Shown piece after piece: positions 39,059 through 48,110 of a stretch of 64,000 bases of DNA. The stretch's first letter is position 1, and each line of letters begins with the position of its first letter. Below the pieces are notes generated by a model, which saw only the letters and a program-made list of their open reading frames with translations, was not told the DNA's origin and made no database searches. Source of the stretch: Thalassotalea crassostreae. Its GTDB lineage: Bacteria > Pseudomonadota > Gammaproteobacteria > Enterobacterales > Alteromonadaceae. The stretch lies in assembly GCF_001831495.1 (NCBI RefSeq), contig NZ_CP017689.1:310001-374000 (forward strand), given 5' to 3'. The position numbers and the translations under genes are program-made.

Positions 39059-39972
39059 TATTTAGCTCCTTTTGCTGCTGCTGTTACTTTGTCCATGCCT
39101 TCGAAAAAGCCTTCAAGTTTGGCGATTTCACTCGGTAAAATAGACACGTCAGCTTTATCTAATATGTTACCTGTTTGCTCGATATACTCTTCCATCAAGC
39201 GCATCTTAATAGCATCATCACCACAAGGTTGAGTGGCTGCCTCTGCAATTAAACTAATACCTTGCGCCGTTGCTTCAGCAATAATTTCAATTTCTCTAGC
39301 GCGGCCTTCAGCTTCGTTAATTTGTTTTTGTTTGTCACCTTCAGATAAGTTGATTGCCTCTTGGCGCTCACCTTCAGATAAGTTAATCATTGAATCACGA
39401 GCAGCATTTGCTAGTGTGATCTCAGCTCGTTTTTGACGCTCCGCTTCCATTTGTTTTTCAAGAGTGTGAATTACATTCAATGATGGTGTGATATTTCGCA
39501 CTTCATAACGTAATACTTTAATGCCCCATGGATCCGATGCTTTATCGATTTCTCTAACGATGGTTTCGTTTAGCGTATCTCGTTCTGAAAAGGTTTCACT
39601 TAAACTTAGTTTACCGATTTCACTTCGCATCGTAGTTTGCGCTAAGTTCACGCTTGCGCGACGGTAATCTTCAATACCGTAACTTGCTTTTGCGCCATCC
39701 ATCACTTTGATATAAACCAAACCATCAACATCAATTTGGATGTTATCTTTTGAAATACAACTTTGTGCTGGAATGTCGAGTACTTGCTCACGGGTTTCGT
39801 GGCGATAGGCAACACGATCAAAAAACGGAATTAAAAAATGTAATCCTGGCTGCATAACAGCGCGGAATTTTCCTAAACGCTCAATTACGCAAACCTCTCG
39901 CATTTCGACAATGAGTACCAGTTTAAAAATAATAAACAGTACGATTAATAAAAAAATGGTTAATACAAACAT
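39058..39972 (-). CDS. SPFH/stomatin-family membrane protein (second paralogue)
   Basis: A 304-residue protein from the ATG at 39972, which has GGAG upstream; the nine codons before it are left out. N-terminal helix (residues 1-20), SPFH domain (VIERLGKFRAVMQPGLHFLIPFFDRVAYRHE), then a coiled coil with SEGERQEAINLSEGDKQ. It is close to QmcA/stomatin. It lies 81 bp downstream of nfeD. Confidence 0.88.
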   Translation of the reverse strand: MFVLTIFLLIVLFIIFKLVLIVEMREVCVIERLGKFRAVMQPGLHFLIPFFDRVAYRHETREQVLDIPAQSCISKDNIQIDVDGLVYIKVMDGAKASYGIEDYRRASVNLAQTTMRSEIGKLSLSETFSERDTLNETIVREIDKASDPWGIKVLRYEVRNITPSLNVIHTLEKQMEAERQKRAEITLANAARDSMINLSEGERQEAINLSEGDKQKQINEAEGRAREIEIIAEATAQGISLIAEAATQPCGDDAIKMRLMEEYIEQTGNILDKADVSILPSEIAKLEGFFEGMDKVTAAAKGAK

Positions 39973-40053
39973 ACAACTCTCCTTTGCAGGGGGTAGCAAA
40001 TACTTGATTTGCTAACGGTCCTTAGTTTTTAGCTTTTTATAATTAGGGTTGGT

Positions 40054-40506
40054 TTAGTTAATTTTTTCAACTACATAAGATATGTTATCGCGGCAAACAA
40101 TTGTAGCCTTATCTCCGCGTTTGATTTCACTGCCGTCACCTAAAGCACTCCAGTCAGTGCCTTGAAAATGAATACGGCCTTTTTTATTGCCAGGTCCAAT
40201 GGTGTCAATGACCTCTACTTCTTTACCGAAAATATCTAACTCTTCATCGGTATTCTCGATACTGCTATCACCGCCGACCAACGATTGACCAACGTTACGA
40301 AACGCTAATAACAGCACTATCGATAAAATGAACCAAAGAGTAAATGCATGCATCCAGTTATCGATAATACCGAACTGCAATGTCAGTGCCACAGTAACAG
40401 CAGAAGTACCTAGGAATACCACAATGCCACCGGGAATAACTAATTCGGCAAGCATTAAGAAAAAGCCGATTAGGCCCCATGCCATTACACTGTTTGAAAA
40501 TTCCAT
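40054..40506 (-). CDS. NfeD-family protein (short form)
   Basis: A 150-residue short NfeD: three to four membrane helices (residues 5-75) and a C-terminal OB-fold (residues 90-150, with GRIHFQGTDWSALGDG and GDKATIVCRDNISYVV). The ATG at 40506 has AAGGAG upstream. Short NfeD proteins lie beside stomatins and help place them in membrane domains, as here with two SPFH genes downstream. Confidence 0.88.
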   Translation of the reverse strand: MEFSNSVMAWGLIGFFLMLAELVIPGGIVVFLGTSAVTVALTLQFGIIDNWMHAFTLWFILSIVLLLAFRNVGQSLVGGDSSIENTDEELDIFGKEVEVIDTIGPGNKKGRIHFQGTDWSALGDGSEIKRGDKATIVCRDNISYVVEKIN

Positions 40507-40684
40507 AAGTGACTCCTTTTTATCAAGTGATGAATCTTTGATAAACACTTTGATTGTTAATAAGTTGTTAGATACCTTAGCAAATATTTTAGTAAAATGC
40601 GACATAATATGTCACAAAGTATTTCTGGTGCGGTTAAAAATTAGCACCAAATTAAACTAAAACAGCCATTTTTATTGGTTTTTT

Positions 40685-41064
40685 GGGGCGTCAAAAAACT
40701 ATACATCCTTGTGTTTTTTGCATGTGAAGTTGGGGACATATGGGTAGGCTTCGAATTAAATACCATCCATGGCAATTCGACATACCTCACTTCCTGTGGG
40801 GCGTCAAAAAACTATACATCCTTGTGTTTTTTGCATACAAAGTAGAGGACATATGGGTAGGCGTCGAATTAAATACCATCCATGGCAATTCGACATACCC
40901 CACTTCCTGTGGGGCGTCAAAAAACTATACATCCTTGTGTTTTTTGCATACAAAGTAGAGGACATATGGGTAGGCGTCGAATTAAATACCATCCATGGCA
41001 ATTCGACATACCCCACTTCCTGTGGGGCGTCAAAAAACTATACATCCTTGTGTTTTTTGCATAC
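40685..41064. repeat. Tandem repeat, 113-bp unit, 3.4 copies
   Basis: Units start at 40685, 40798, 40911 and 41024 (GGGGCGTCAAAAAACTATAC...). The second and third are identical; the first differs at several bases; the fourth stops after 41 bp. Each unit holds three inverted repeats: CAAAAAAC/GTTTTTTG, GTCGAATT/AATTCGAC and CCCCAC/GTGGGG. Because 113 is not a multiple of three, each unit shifts frame, and the overlapping frames open through the array are artefacts. Confidence 0.97.
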
Positions 41065-41080
41065 CTAACGTCCTGTTAGG
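40685..41080. ncRNA. Candidate structured RNA with multiple GGA (or UCC) hairpin loops
   Basis: Read on the minus strand, all hairpin loops show GGA. ACAAGGATGT occurs at 40703-40712, 40816-40825, 40929-40938 and 41042-41051. CATGGATGG occurs at 40763, 40876 and 40989. AGGAA occurs at 40791, 40904 and 41017, and AGGAC at 41070. That is eleven in about 400 nt, like CsrB/RsmX sponges; ACACAAGGATGT matches the CsrA SELEX consensus at 11 of 12 positions. The hairpin at 41064-41080 (CCTAAC/GTTAGG) keeps pairing with different bases from CCCCAC/GTGGGG. On the plus strand the loops are UCC-rich and a T7 terminator follows. The strand is undecided. Confidence 0.55.
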
Positions 41081-41081
41081 C

Positions 41082-41107
41082 AAAAACCTGCAGGAGCAGG
41101 TTTTTTT
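41082..41107. terminator. Terminator hairpin between hutU and the repeat array
   Basis: Stem AAAAACCTGC / GCAGGTTTTT with loop AGGA, seven T's on the plus strand and five on the minus strand. It could end hutU (minus) or a plus-strand RNA from the array. Confidence 0.8.
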
Positions 41108-41150
41108 ATTATTCTAGATTTTTTGGTTGAAATAACCAGCGTGCTTATGA

Positions 41151-43172
41151 TTAAAATAAGTTATCTAAAATGTTGTCTTCAACAAGGTTTGCTAAAGTCA
41201 CTTTGAGCTTTGGTGTTCTCGCCATTTCACGTTTAATAGCAAAATTAGCTTCTTCATTTCGAGCCCAGCTGCGTCGAGCAATGCCATTGTTCACATCAAA
41301 TAACAGCATAGACTTTAATCTACGTTCAGCATCGGCGCTACCGTCTAACAGCATACCAAAACCGCCGTTGGTCACTTCACCCCAACCGACACCGCCGCCG
41401 TTATGAATTGATACCCACGTAGCACCGCGGAAGCTATCACCAATAACGTTGTGAATTGCCATGTCAGCAGTAAAGCGACTACCATCATAGATGTTAGACG
41501 TTTCTCTAAATGGAGAGTCGGTACCACTAACATCGTGATGATCTCGACCTAATACAACTGGACCAATTTCACCGCTATTTATCGCATCGTTAAATGCTTT
41601 AGCAATCTCAATTCGACCTTGCGCATCGGCATAAAGAATGCGAGCTTGTGAGCCAACCACTAACTTGTTCTGTTTAGCGTCTTTTATCCAAGTAATGTTG
41701 TCTTGCATTTGTTGCTGAATTTCTTCCGGCGACTCTTCCATAATTTTAGTTAAAACACGTGCTGCAATGGCATCTGTCTTATCTAAGTCTTCTGGCTTGC
41801 CAGAAGCACATACCCAGCGGAATGGGCCAAAGCCGTAGTCAAAACACATAGGGCCAAGAATATCTTGAACATATGAAGGGTATTTAAAATCAACACCGTT
41901 TTCAGCCATAACATCACCGCCGGCGCGAGAGGCCTCTAATAAGAATGCGTTACCGTAATCAAAGAAATAGGTACCACGGGCAGTATGCTTGTTGACGGCA
42001 TCTGCATGACGTTTCAATGTTTGTTGAACTTTAACTTTGAAAACTTCAGGCTCTTCACGAATTAATCGATTCGACTCTTCATAACTAATATCAACCGGAT
42101 AGTAACCGCCTGACCAAGGGTTATGCAAAGATGTTTGGTCTGAACCTAAGTGCACAAATATTTTGTGCTCATAGAACGCTTCCCATACATCAACAATATT
42201 ACCGATGTATGCAATAGACACGACTTCTTCATTTGCTTGTGCTTCATTAACGCGCTTGATTAGTGCGTCCATGTTATCGATAAGCTCATCAACCCAACCT
42301 TGCTGGTGACGCTTTATCGCAGCTTTTGGGTTCACTTCGGCACATACAGTAATACAGTTTGCGATATTACCTGCTTTTGGTTGAGCGCCACTCATACCGC
42401 CTAAACCAGCGGTTAAGAAGATTTTACCTTTTGAAGATTCGCCTTTGTTTAATACTTTACGGAATGCGTTCATTACCGTAATTGTTGTACCGTGAACAAT
42501 ACCTTGTGGACCGATATACATAAATGAACCGGCGGTCATTTGTCCGTATTGACTCACACCTAAGGCATTAAACTTTTCCCAATCATCTGGTTGCGAATAA
42601 TTAGGGATCATCATTCCGTTGGTTACAACCACACGTGGCGCATCAACTGATGATGGAAACAGTCCCATAGGGTGACCAGAATATAAGTGTAGAGTTTGAT
42701 CGCTCTCCATCTCACTTAAATATTTCATTGCTAATAGGTATTGTGCCCAGTTTTGGAACACGGCACCGTTACCACCATAGGTAATAAGTTCTTCAGGGTG
42801 CTGTGCTACAGCAGGATCAAGGTTATTATCAACCATCAGCATGATTGCCGCAGCTTGCTCACATTTAGCAGGGTAATTACTTACCGAACGTGCTTTTAAA
42901 TCGTAGCTAGGTTTAAAACGGTACATGTAAATACGACCAAAATCTTTTAATTCCTGGGCGAATTCTTGGGCAAGTTCTTTATGCCATTCTTTTGGGAAAT
43001 AGCGTAATGCATTTCTTAAAGCTAGCTGCTTTTCTTCATTATTAAGAATGTCTTTTCGCTTAGGAGCGCGGTTAGCATCTTGCGGGTACGGCTTAGCTGC
43101 AGGCAATTCACTCGGAATACCTTGCTTAATCTGTTGCTGAAAATCGTCTAAATTTGTCATTTTGTTTTCCAT
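41151..43172 (-). CDS. hutU: Urocanate hydratase, long form
   Basis: Second step of histidine degradation: urocanate to imidazolonepropionate, NAD-dependent, cytoplasmic. It has 673 residues, longer than the classical 555-residue enzyme, as in the long urocanase clade of Colwellia and Bacteroidetes. Seen: NAD-binding GLGGMSGAQPKAG, FDYGFGPFRWVCASG with the family Cys, and GRDHHDVSGTDSPFRET. It is 17 bp after hutH in the operon hutC-hutH-hutU. hutI and hutG are not in the window. Confidence 0.96.
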   Translation of the reverse strand: MENKMTNLDDFQQQIKQGIPSELPAAKPYPQDANRAPKRKDILNNEEKQLALRNALRYFPKEWHKELAQEFAQELKDFGRIYMYRFKPSYDLKARSVSNYPAKCEQAAAIMLMVDNNLDPAVAQHPEELITYGGNGAVFQNWAQYLLAMKYLSEMESDQTLHLYSGHPMGLFPSSVDAPRVVVTNGMMIPNYSQPDDWEKFNALGVSQYGQMTAGSFMYIGPQGIVHGTTITVMNAFRKVLNKGESSKGKIFLTAGLGGMSGAQPKAGNIANCITVCAEVNPKAAIKRHQQGWVDELIDNMDALIKRVNEAQANEEVVSIAYIGNIVDVWEAFYEHKIFVHLGSDQTSLHNPWSGGYYPVDISYEESNRLIREEPEVFKVKVQQTLKRHADAVNKHTARGTYFFDYGNAFLLEASRAGGDVMAENGVDFKYPSYVQDILGPMCFDYGFGPFRWVCASGKPEDLDKTDAIAARVLTKIMEESPEEIQQQMQDNITWIKDAKQNKLVVGSQARILYADAQGRIEIAKAFNDAINSGEIGPVVLGRDHHDVSGTDSPFRETSNIYDGSRFTADMAIHNVIGDSFRGATWVSIHNGGGVGWGEVTNGGFGMLLDGSADAERRLKSMLLFDVNNGIARRSWARNEEANFAIKREMARTPKLKVTLANLVEDNILDNLF

Positions 43173-43189
43173 GATAAAGGCCCCTAAAA

Positions 43190-44692
43190 TTACAGTTCAA
43201 CGTTTACATCAAACGCTTGTGATTTAACCAGCGCGATAATTGCATCGATATCAGGCTTTAATAATCGGTCTTCTTCAAGTTTGTCGACTTTAGCTCGGAT
43301 AATCGCAAAGTTCTTTTCGATAATATCTGAACATTTATTTGGTCTTCTAAACTCAATTGCTTGGGCGGCGTACATTAGCTCGATCGCTAAGATTTTATCG
43401 ACATTGCCCAATATTTGATTAAGCTGTCTACCAGAAATACTACCCATTGATACGTGGTCTTCTTGACCCATAGACGTTGGAACACTGTCTGCAGATGGTG
43501 GGAAACACAAAGATTTGTTTTCCGTCACTAATGCTGCGGTAGCATATTGTGGGATCATCATCCCTGAATTTAAGCCACCAGCTTTCGTTAATAATCTAGG
43601 TAATCCGTGCAAGCCTTCTAGTAATAAATAACAGCGTCTATCTGAAATGTTACCTAGTTCAGCGGCAGCGATTGACGCGTAATCTAAAACCATCGCTAAT
43701 GGTTGGCCATGGAAGCTACCACCAGAAATAGCTTCTTCGCTACTGATAACAATTGGGTTATCAGTAACTGAATTCATCTCAATTTCAGCCATTTCCTTTA
43801 AGTGGTAATAGGCATTTCTCGATGCGCCATGTACTTGTGGGATGCATCGTAAAGAGTATGGATCTTGCACTCGATCACATTCTTCGTGATCGGCCATGTT
43901 TTGTGAATCTTTGAAAAATGCTCTCATCCGTGCGGCAACTTCTAAGTTACCAACAAAAGCACGGGTTTGATGAAGTTCTGCTCTAAATGGCGACTCACTG
44001 CCTTGCATACCTTCAATACTCATCGCACCGGTAAGATCTGCTAGGTCTAATAAGTAACGCATTTTAGATAGGGCAGTAATGGCATGAGACAAAATAAACT
44101 GCGTACCATTAATTAACGCTAAACCCTCCTTGGCGTGTAAATCCATGATCTCTAGACCATGTTGTTCTAACACTTGACGCGCTGGAACGATATTACCACT
44201 TTGCCAGAATTCACCTTCACCAATTAACGGTAAAAATAAATGAGATAGTGGTGCTAAATCACCAGAAGCACCAACTGAACCTTGCTCCGGCACAACAGGG
44301 ATTAAATCGAGTTCGATAAACTTTAACATGCGCTCAACTACAGCAAGACGAATACCAGAAAAACCGCGACTTAATGCATGAACTTTGGTGATCAACATTA
44401 GTTTTGAAATAGATTTTGCAATCGGCTCACCAACACCAACAGCGTGAGTGATAAGTAGATTTTTCTGCAACAAATGAGTTTCTGCAGGAGAGATCTGGGT
44501 GTCACAAAGTGGGCCAAAGCCTGTATTGATTCCATATACAGCTTCATCTGAGCTCGCCATTTTTTCTACTCGCTGTCTACTTACGTTGATTTGATCCAAT
44601 GCTTGTTGGCTAAGTTCTGCTTTAATACTGCCGTCAGCAATGCCGTTGACAATATCAAGGTTTAGGTGGTCAACACCGTATTTAAACGTCAT
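43190..44692 (-). CDS. hutH: Histidine ammonia-lyase
   Basis: First step of histidine degradation: histidine to urocanate plus ammonia. It has 500 residues from the ATG at 44692 (MTFKYGVDHLN). The MIO prosthetic group comes from ASG in GSVGASGDLAPLSHLFLP. Other family blocks: YGINTGFGPLCD near the N-terminus and TENKSLCFPPSADSVPTS. It is 13 bp downstream of hutC. Confidence 0.97.
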   Translation of the reverse strand: MTFKYGVDHLNLDIVNGIADGSIKAELSQQALDQINVSRQRVEKMASSDEAVYGINTGFGPLCDTQISPAETHLLQKNLLITHAVGVGEPIAKSISKLMLITKVHALSRGFSGIRLAVVERMLKFIELDLIPVVPEQGSVGASGDLAPLSHLFLPLIGEGEFWQSGNIVPARQVLEQHGLEIMDLHAKEGLALINGTQFILSHAITALSKMRYLLDLADLTGAMSIEGMQGSESPFRAELHQTRAFVGNLEVAARMRAFFKDSQNMADHEECDRVQDPYSLRCIPQVHGASRNAYYHLKEMAEIEMNSVTDNPIVISSEEAISGGSFHGQPLAMVLDYASIAAAELGNISDRRCYLLLEGLHGLPRLLTKAGGLNSGMMIPQYATAALVTENKSLCFPPSADSVPTSMGQEDHVSMGSISGRQLNQILGNVDKILAIELMYAAQAIEFRRPNKCSDIIEKNFAIIRAKVDKLEEDRLLKPDIDAIIALVKSQAFDVNVEL

Positions 44693-44705
44693 ATTGAATT
44701 CCAAA

Positions 44706-45410
44706 TTAATTAAATATTGAATGGCCACCGAGGCGATATTTATTACCCGGTGACGTTAAAATAGCTAAACTGACAACACCGGAACGAGACCAGGTGCGGC
44801 GTTTAACTTGTAAACAAGGTTGTTGGTTTGATATATCCAACAAAGTAATTATTTTTTGCTCTGCAATAACCGCTTCTATTTCGTGAGTCGCTTCAGTTAA
44901 AGGCGCTTCTTTTGATAAAAACTCATGGGGCGTTATTACGGAAAAATCTTGGTTGATGTATTCAGGAGCTAATGCTGCATTCACATAGCGTTGTTCTAAT
45001 TGAATAGGAGCGCCATCTTGCATATGCAAAATTTTGGAAAAGTAAATCGTGTCACCAATGGCAATATCTAATTCAATTGCTATTGCGGCATCTGCACTGC
45101 TTTTTTCAAGAGTGACAGGGACCGCTGAATAGCGATGGCCTGCTTCTTGAACTTCATCGGCAATATTACGAATTTCCAAAAGTGATGATTGTGATTTAAA
45201 GCTAGCGACGAAAGTGCCTGAGCCTTTTGAGCGAGATAAAACACCTTCATCGGTCAATTCTTGTAATGCGCGTCTAGCGGTCATTCTCGATACTTCAAAT
45301 TGTGTCGCCAACTCATTTTCTGATGGAATGCGCTGCTGCTCAAGCCACTCGCCAGATTCTATTTGATTAAAAATATGCTGCTTTATTTGTGTGAACTTCG
45401 GTGCTGCCAC
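44706..45410 (-). CDS. hutC: Histidine utilization repressor HutC (GntR family)
   Basis: GntR/HutC-type regulator that releases DNA when it binds urocanate. Winged helix at residues 10-75 (IPSENELATQFEVSRMTARRALQEL), then the UTRA ligand domain. The frame is open to 45458, but the GTG at 45410 has AGGA seven bases upstream and gives 234 residues, so it is chosen. Two TTGTATATACAA palindromes lie upstream, so it represses its own operon. Confidence 0.93.
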   Translation of the reverse strand: MAAPKFTQIKQHIFNQIESGEWLEQQRIPSENELATQFEVSRMTARRALQELTDEGVLSRSKGSGTFVASFKSQSSLLEIRNIADEVQEAGHRYSAVPVTLEKSSADAAIAIELDIAIGDTIYFSKILHMQDGAPIQLEQRYVNAALAPEYINQDFSVITPHEFLSKEAPLTEATHEIEAVIAEQKIITLLDISNQQPCLQVKRRTWSRSGVVSLAILTSPGNKYRLGGHSIFN

Positions 45411-45446
45411 TGTTTTTTCCTGAATATCTCGGTTATATAAAGTAAG

Positions 45447-45458
45447 TTGTATATACAA
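45447..45458. promoter_or_regulatory. HutC operator 1
   Basis: TTGTATATACAA, a perfect 12-bp palindrome matching known HutC operators, 37 bp before the hutC GTG. Confidence 0.8.
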
Positions 45459-45487
45459 ATTTTGAGGTGTAATATCGCATATTTAAT

Positions 45488-45499
45488 TTGTATATACAA
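45488..45499. promoter_or_regulatory. HutC operator 2
   Basis: A second identical TTGTATATACAA, 41 bp from the first (four helical turns), and 75 bp before the divergent pyroglutamyl-peptidase-like gene. It could serve both directions. Confidence 0.78.
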
Positions 45500-45573
45500 G
45501 TTGTAATTAAGTGGCTTGTTGATTCTAAATAGATTACTCTTTTGGCTATTGAAAATTAGAACTATGAACACAC

Positions 45574-46731
45574 ATGAAAAAAATAATTATTGCAGCCACT
45601 CTCTTTGTTTTTCTAAGCGCTGCAAGTGCTAATAGTAACACTTACGTTAACTATGAAGAGCTAAAGCAGAGTGAAGCATTAAAACAAATACCAAAAGTGA
45701 GTAAACGCTTTGAACCATTGGCGAGCCAATTTATAACAGCACTACAGCATGCAAAATCTGAAGTGCAACTTGCTGCGATAATTTTGCAATATGGTGATCA
45801 ACTGTGGCAACAAGCAACGACTGAATTGCAAGATGATAACTACGATGATAGAAGCCTTTATTGGGCACGTCTTTATATGACTCGAAATCTAAGATCGTCG
45901 AAGATATTTCATCAGTTAAGTGCAAAGCAGCAAACACGAATATTGTTTGATTTTGAGTTAGCGAGTCGCGGAACTATCGATATTCATTTTACGGCCAAAG
46001 CCGATAAAAAAATCTTAATCACTGGTTTTGATCCGTTTTATCTACATCGCAATATTGGACAGTCTAACCCGTCAGGGGTTGCTGCGATGTATTTAGATGG
46101 CAAAATTATTGAGCACAAAGGCGTAACAGCTGAGATTCAGTCGTTGATAATCCCCGTGCGTTTTGCTGATTTTGATCAAGGTATGATTGAAACTATGCTC
46201 ACACCGTATTTTAAATCAGCTGATGTCGATATGATTAGTACCATTAGCATGGGTCGAACTGACTTTGATTTAGAGCGCTTTCCCGGCAAAAGACGCAGTA
46301 GTGTTGCGCCAGGAAATCTGGGCGTTTATAGCGGCGCTAATGCTAAAAATCCAATTGTTCCATTTTTAAATGGGGAAAAACTTCAAGGCCCAGAATTTGT
46401 CGAATTTAGTTTACCTGTGACTGAAATGCTGAAAGCAACAGGCAAATATAAAATTAATGATAACCACAAAGTACAAACGCTAGAGAAAGATTGGTTTGAA
46501 GCGAAATCATTGGCAGAGCTAGAGCAGCAAACATCGGTCAATGGTGGCGGTGGCGGCTATCTATCTAATGAAATTTCTTATCGCAGTATTTTATTACGAA
46601 ATCGTTATAACCCAACATTGCCGGTCGGTCATATTCATACACCGAGAATAAAAGATTGGGATAAAGAGGTAGTAAAAGAAATTGTTATCCAGATAGAGAA
46701 AATGTTAACTCTTTCAGTCAATGCTATTTAA
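45574..46731 (+). CDS. Exported pyroglutamyl-peptidase (C15)-like protein with Cys-to-Ser change
   Basis: A 385-residue protein with a signal peptide (cleavage after SAASA, residue about 19), a helical N-terminal extension (20-145) and a C15-type domain (from ILITGFDPF, about residue 148). Catalytic Glu is E234 (DFDLER) and His is H353 or H355 (GHIHTP). The nucleophile position, Cys in active enzymes (the YxCN motif), is Ser here: S331 in GGGYLSNEISY. Periplasmic location is unusual for C15. It may be a serine version, a binding protein or inactive. It is divergent from hutC and shares the hut operator region. Confidence 0.75.
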   Translation: MKKIIIAATLFVFLSAASANSNTYVNYEELKQSEALKQIPKVSKRFEPLASQFITALQHAKSEVQLAAIILQYGDQLWQQATTELQDDNYDDRSLYWARLYMTRNLRSSKIFHQLSAKQQTRILFDFELASRGTIDIHFTAKADKKILITGFDPFYLHRNIGQSNPSGVAAMYLDGKIIEHKGVTAEIQSLIIPVRFADFDQGMIETMLTPYFKSADVDMISTISMGRTDFDLERFPGKRRSSVAPGNLGVYSGANAKNPIVPFLNGEKLQGPEFVEFSLPVTEMLKATGKYKINDNHKVQTLEKDWFEAKSLAELEQQTSVNGGGGGYLSNEISYRSILLRNRYNPTLPVGHIHTPRIKDWDKEVVKEIVIQIEKMLTLSVNAI

Positions 46732-46786
46732 TCATAGTTTCATATAAACGAGTGCCATGTTAAATGGTGGCATTAGCCAAAAAGAA

Positions 46787-46817
46787 AAATCCAACGCTAT
46801 TAAAAACGCTGGATTTT
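46787..46817. terminator. Terminator between the C15-like gene and the laminarin operon
   Basis: AAAAATCCA pairs with TGGATTTTT around a 16-base loop, with T's on the plus side and A's before; convergent genes flank it. Confidence 0.7.
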
Positions 46818-46843
46818 TTTATGCTCAGATATCTGCAATAAGG

Positions 46844-48061
46844 TTACTTAACCTGGTAGCCTTTGGCACCGTAGTACAGTAGGTATAGATAACAAACGGC
46901 AGGTAAAATAAAAGCTAATTGTACACCGATAGCATCAGCAAGTGCACCTTGCATCAACGGAATAATCGCGCCGCCGACAATAGCAACACACAATAATCCT
47001 GAACCTTTTCCGGTTAGGATACCAAGCTTGTTAATTGCTAAACTAAAAATGGTAGGGAACATAATTGAGTTACATAGGCCGACCGCTAAAATGGCATACA
47101 TCGCTACGTAACCTGACGTAAATATCGTAATTAGAATCAATACAACAGCAGCCACACTGTTAAACATCAATACTTTATTGGCAGCGACTCGCATCATAAT
47201 ACCAGCACCAATAAATCGACCAACCATAGCACCCCCCCAATAATAGGCGACAATATGAGCGGCTTCTGATTCTTCTAATCCGGCAATTGATGGGTCGGCG
47301 AAAAAGTTAACTAAGAAGCTACCAATTGATACTTCCGCACCAACATAAATAAAGATAGCAATCACCCCTAGAACAAGATGCTTTTGCTTGATTAAATCGG
47401 CAAAACTCGCATGACTACTGTCATCGGAATCGCCAATTTTCGGCAGTTTAATTACGCTAAATATTAATGCCAAAATAAACAATACAGCCGCAAGAAATAA
47501 GTACGGGCCTTGCACTGCCGCAGCTTTTTCAGACAGATCGTTAACCGCTTCTGCACCGACAGACAGAATGAAGATAGCACCAAAAATAGGCGCAACAGTC
47601 GTACCTAAAGAATTAAAGGCTTGGGTTAGAGTCAATCGACTCGATGCTGTTTCTACTTTACCTAAGCGACTCACGTATGGGTTGGCAGAAACCTGCAATA
47701 TGGTGATACCACTTGCTAATACAAATAACGCCCCTAAAAATAAACCATAGGTTTGTATACTAGCCGCTGGATAAAATAAAGCACAACCAATGCCTGCAAC
47801 CGTTAAACCAACCACAATTCCTCGCTGATATCCGACAGCCCTGACGAGGCTACCAGCAGGATAAGACATAAGCGCATAAGCACCAAAAAACGCTAGGTTA
47901 ACCGCCATAGCTTGAAAGTAGCTTAAGTCGAACAACCCTTTCAAGTGAGGGATAAGAATGTCGTTTAAGCTCGTTATGAAACCCCAGATAAAAAATAAAG
48001 ACGTTAGTATTATTAATGGTGTTTGATAATTTGTATTTTTTTCTACGTTATTGTTAGTCAT
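46844..48061 (-). CDS. FHS-family sugar/proton symporter (FucP-like MFS)
   Basis: A 405-residue inner-membrane transporter with twelve helices. FucP-type markers: [22 protein letters not shown] at helix 1 and [10 protein letters not shown] in helix 4-5. Relatives carry fucose, glucose, galactose or N-acetylglucosamine. As the last gene of the five-gene glucan operon, glucose is the likely cargo. Confidence 0.88.
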   Translation of the reverse strand: MTNNNVEKNTNYQTPLIILTSLFFIWGFITSLNDILIPHLKGLFDLSYFQAMAVNLAFFGAYALMSYPAGSLVRAVGYQRGIVVGLTVAGIGCALFYPAASIQTYGLFLGALFVLASGITILQVSANPYVSRLGKVETASSRLTLTQAFNSLGTTVAPIFGAIFILSVGAEAVNDLSEKAAAVQGPYLFLAAVLFILALIFSVIKLPKIGDSDDSSHASFADLIKQKHLVLGVIAIFIYVGAEVSIGSFLVNFFADPSIAGLEESEAAHIVAYYWGGAMVGRFIGAGIMMRVAANKVLMFNSVAAVVLILITIFTSGYVAMYAILAVGLCNSIMFPTIFSLAINKLGILTGKGSGLLCVAIVGGAIIPLMQGALADAIGVQLAFILPAVCYLYLLYYGAKGYQVK

Positions 48062-48110
48062 CGATTATTTCAAAATTGTTAATCTGTAGAGCTCAGCACA
48101 CAGTTGTCTG

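Noticed and set aside
40685..41064. CRISPR array
   Set aside because: The whole 113-bp unit repeats without unique spacers, and no cas genes are near.
40740..41079. Overlapping open frames of 65-99 codons through the tandem array
   Set aside because: The unit length (113) is not a multiple of three, so the same DNA is read in all frames; there are no ribosome-binding sites or codon bias.
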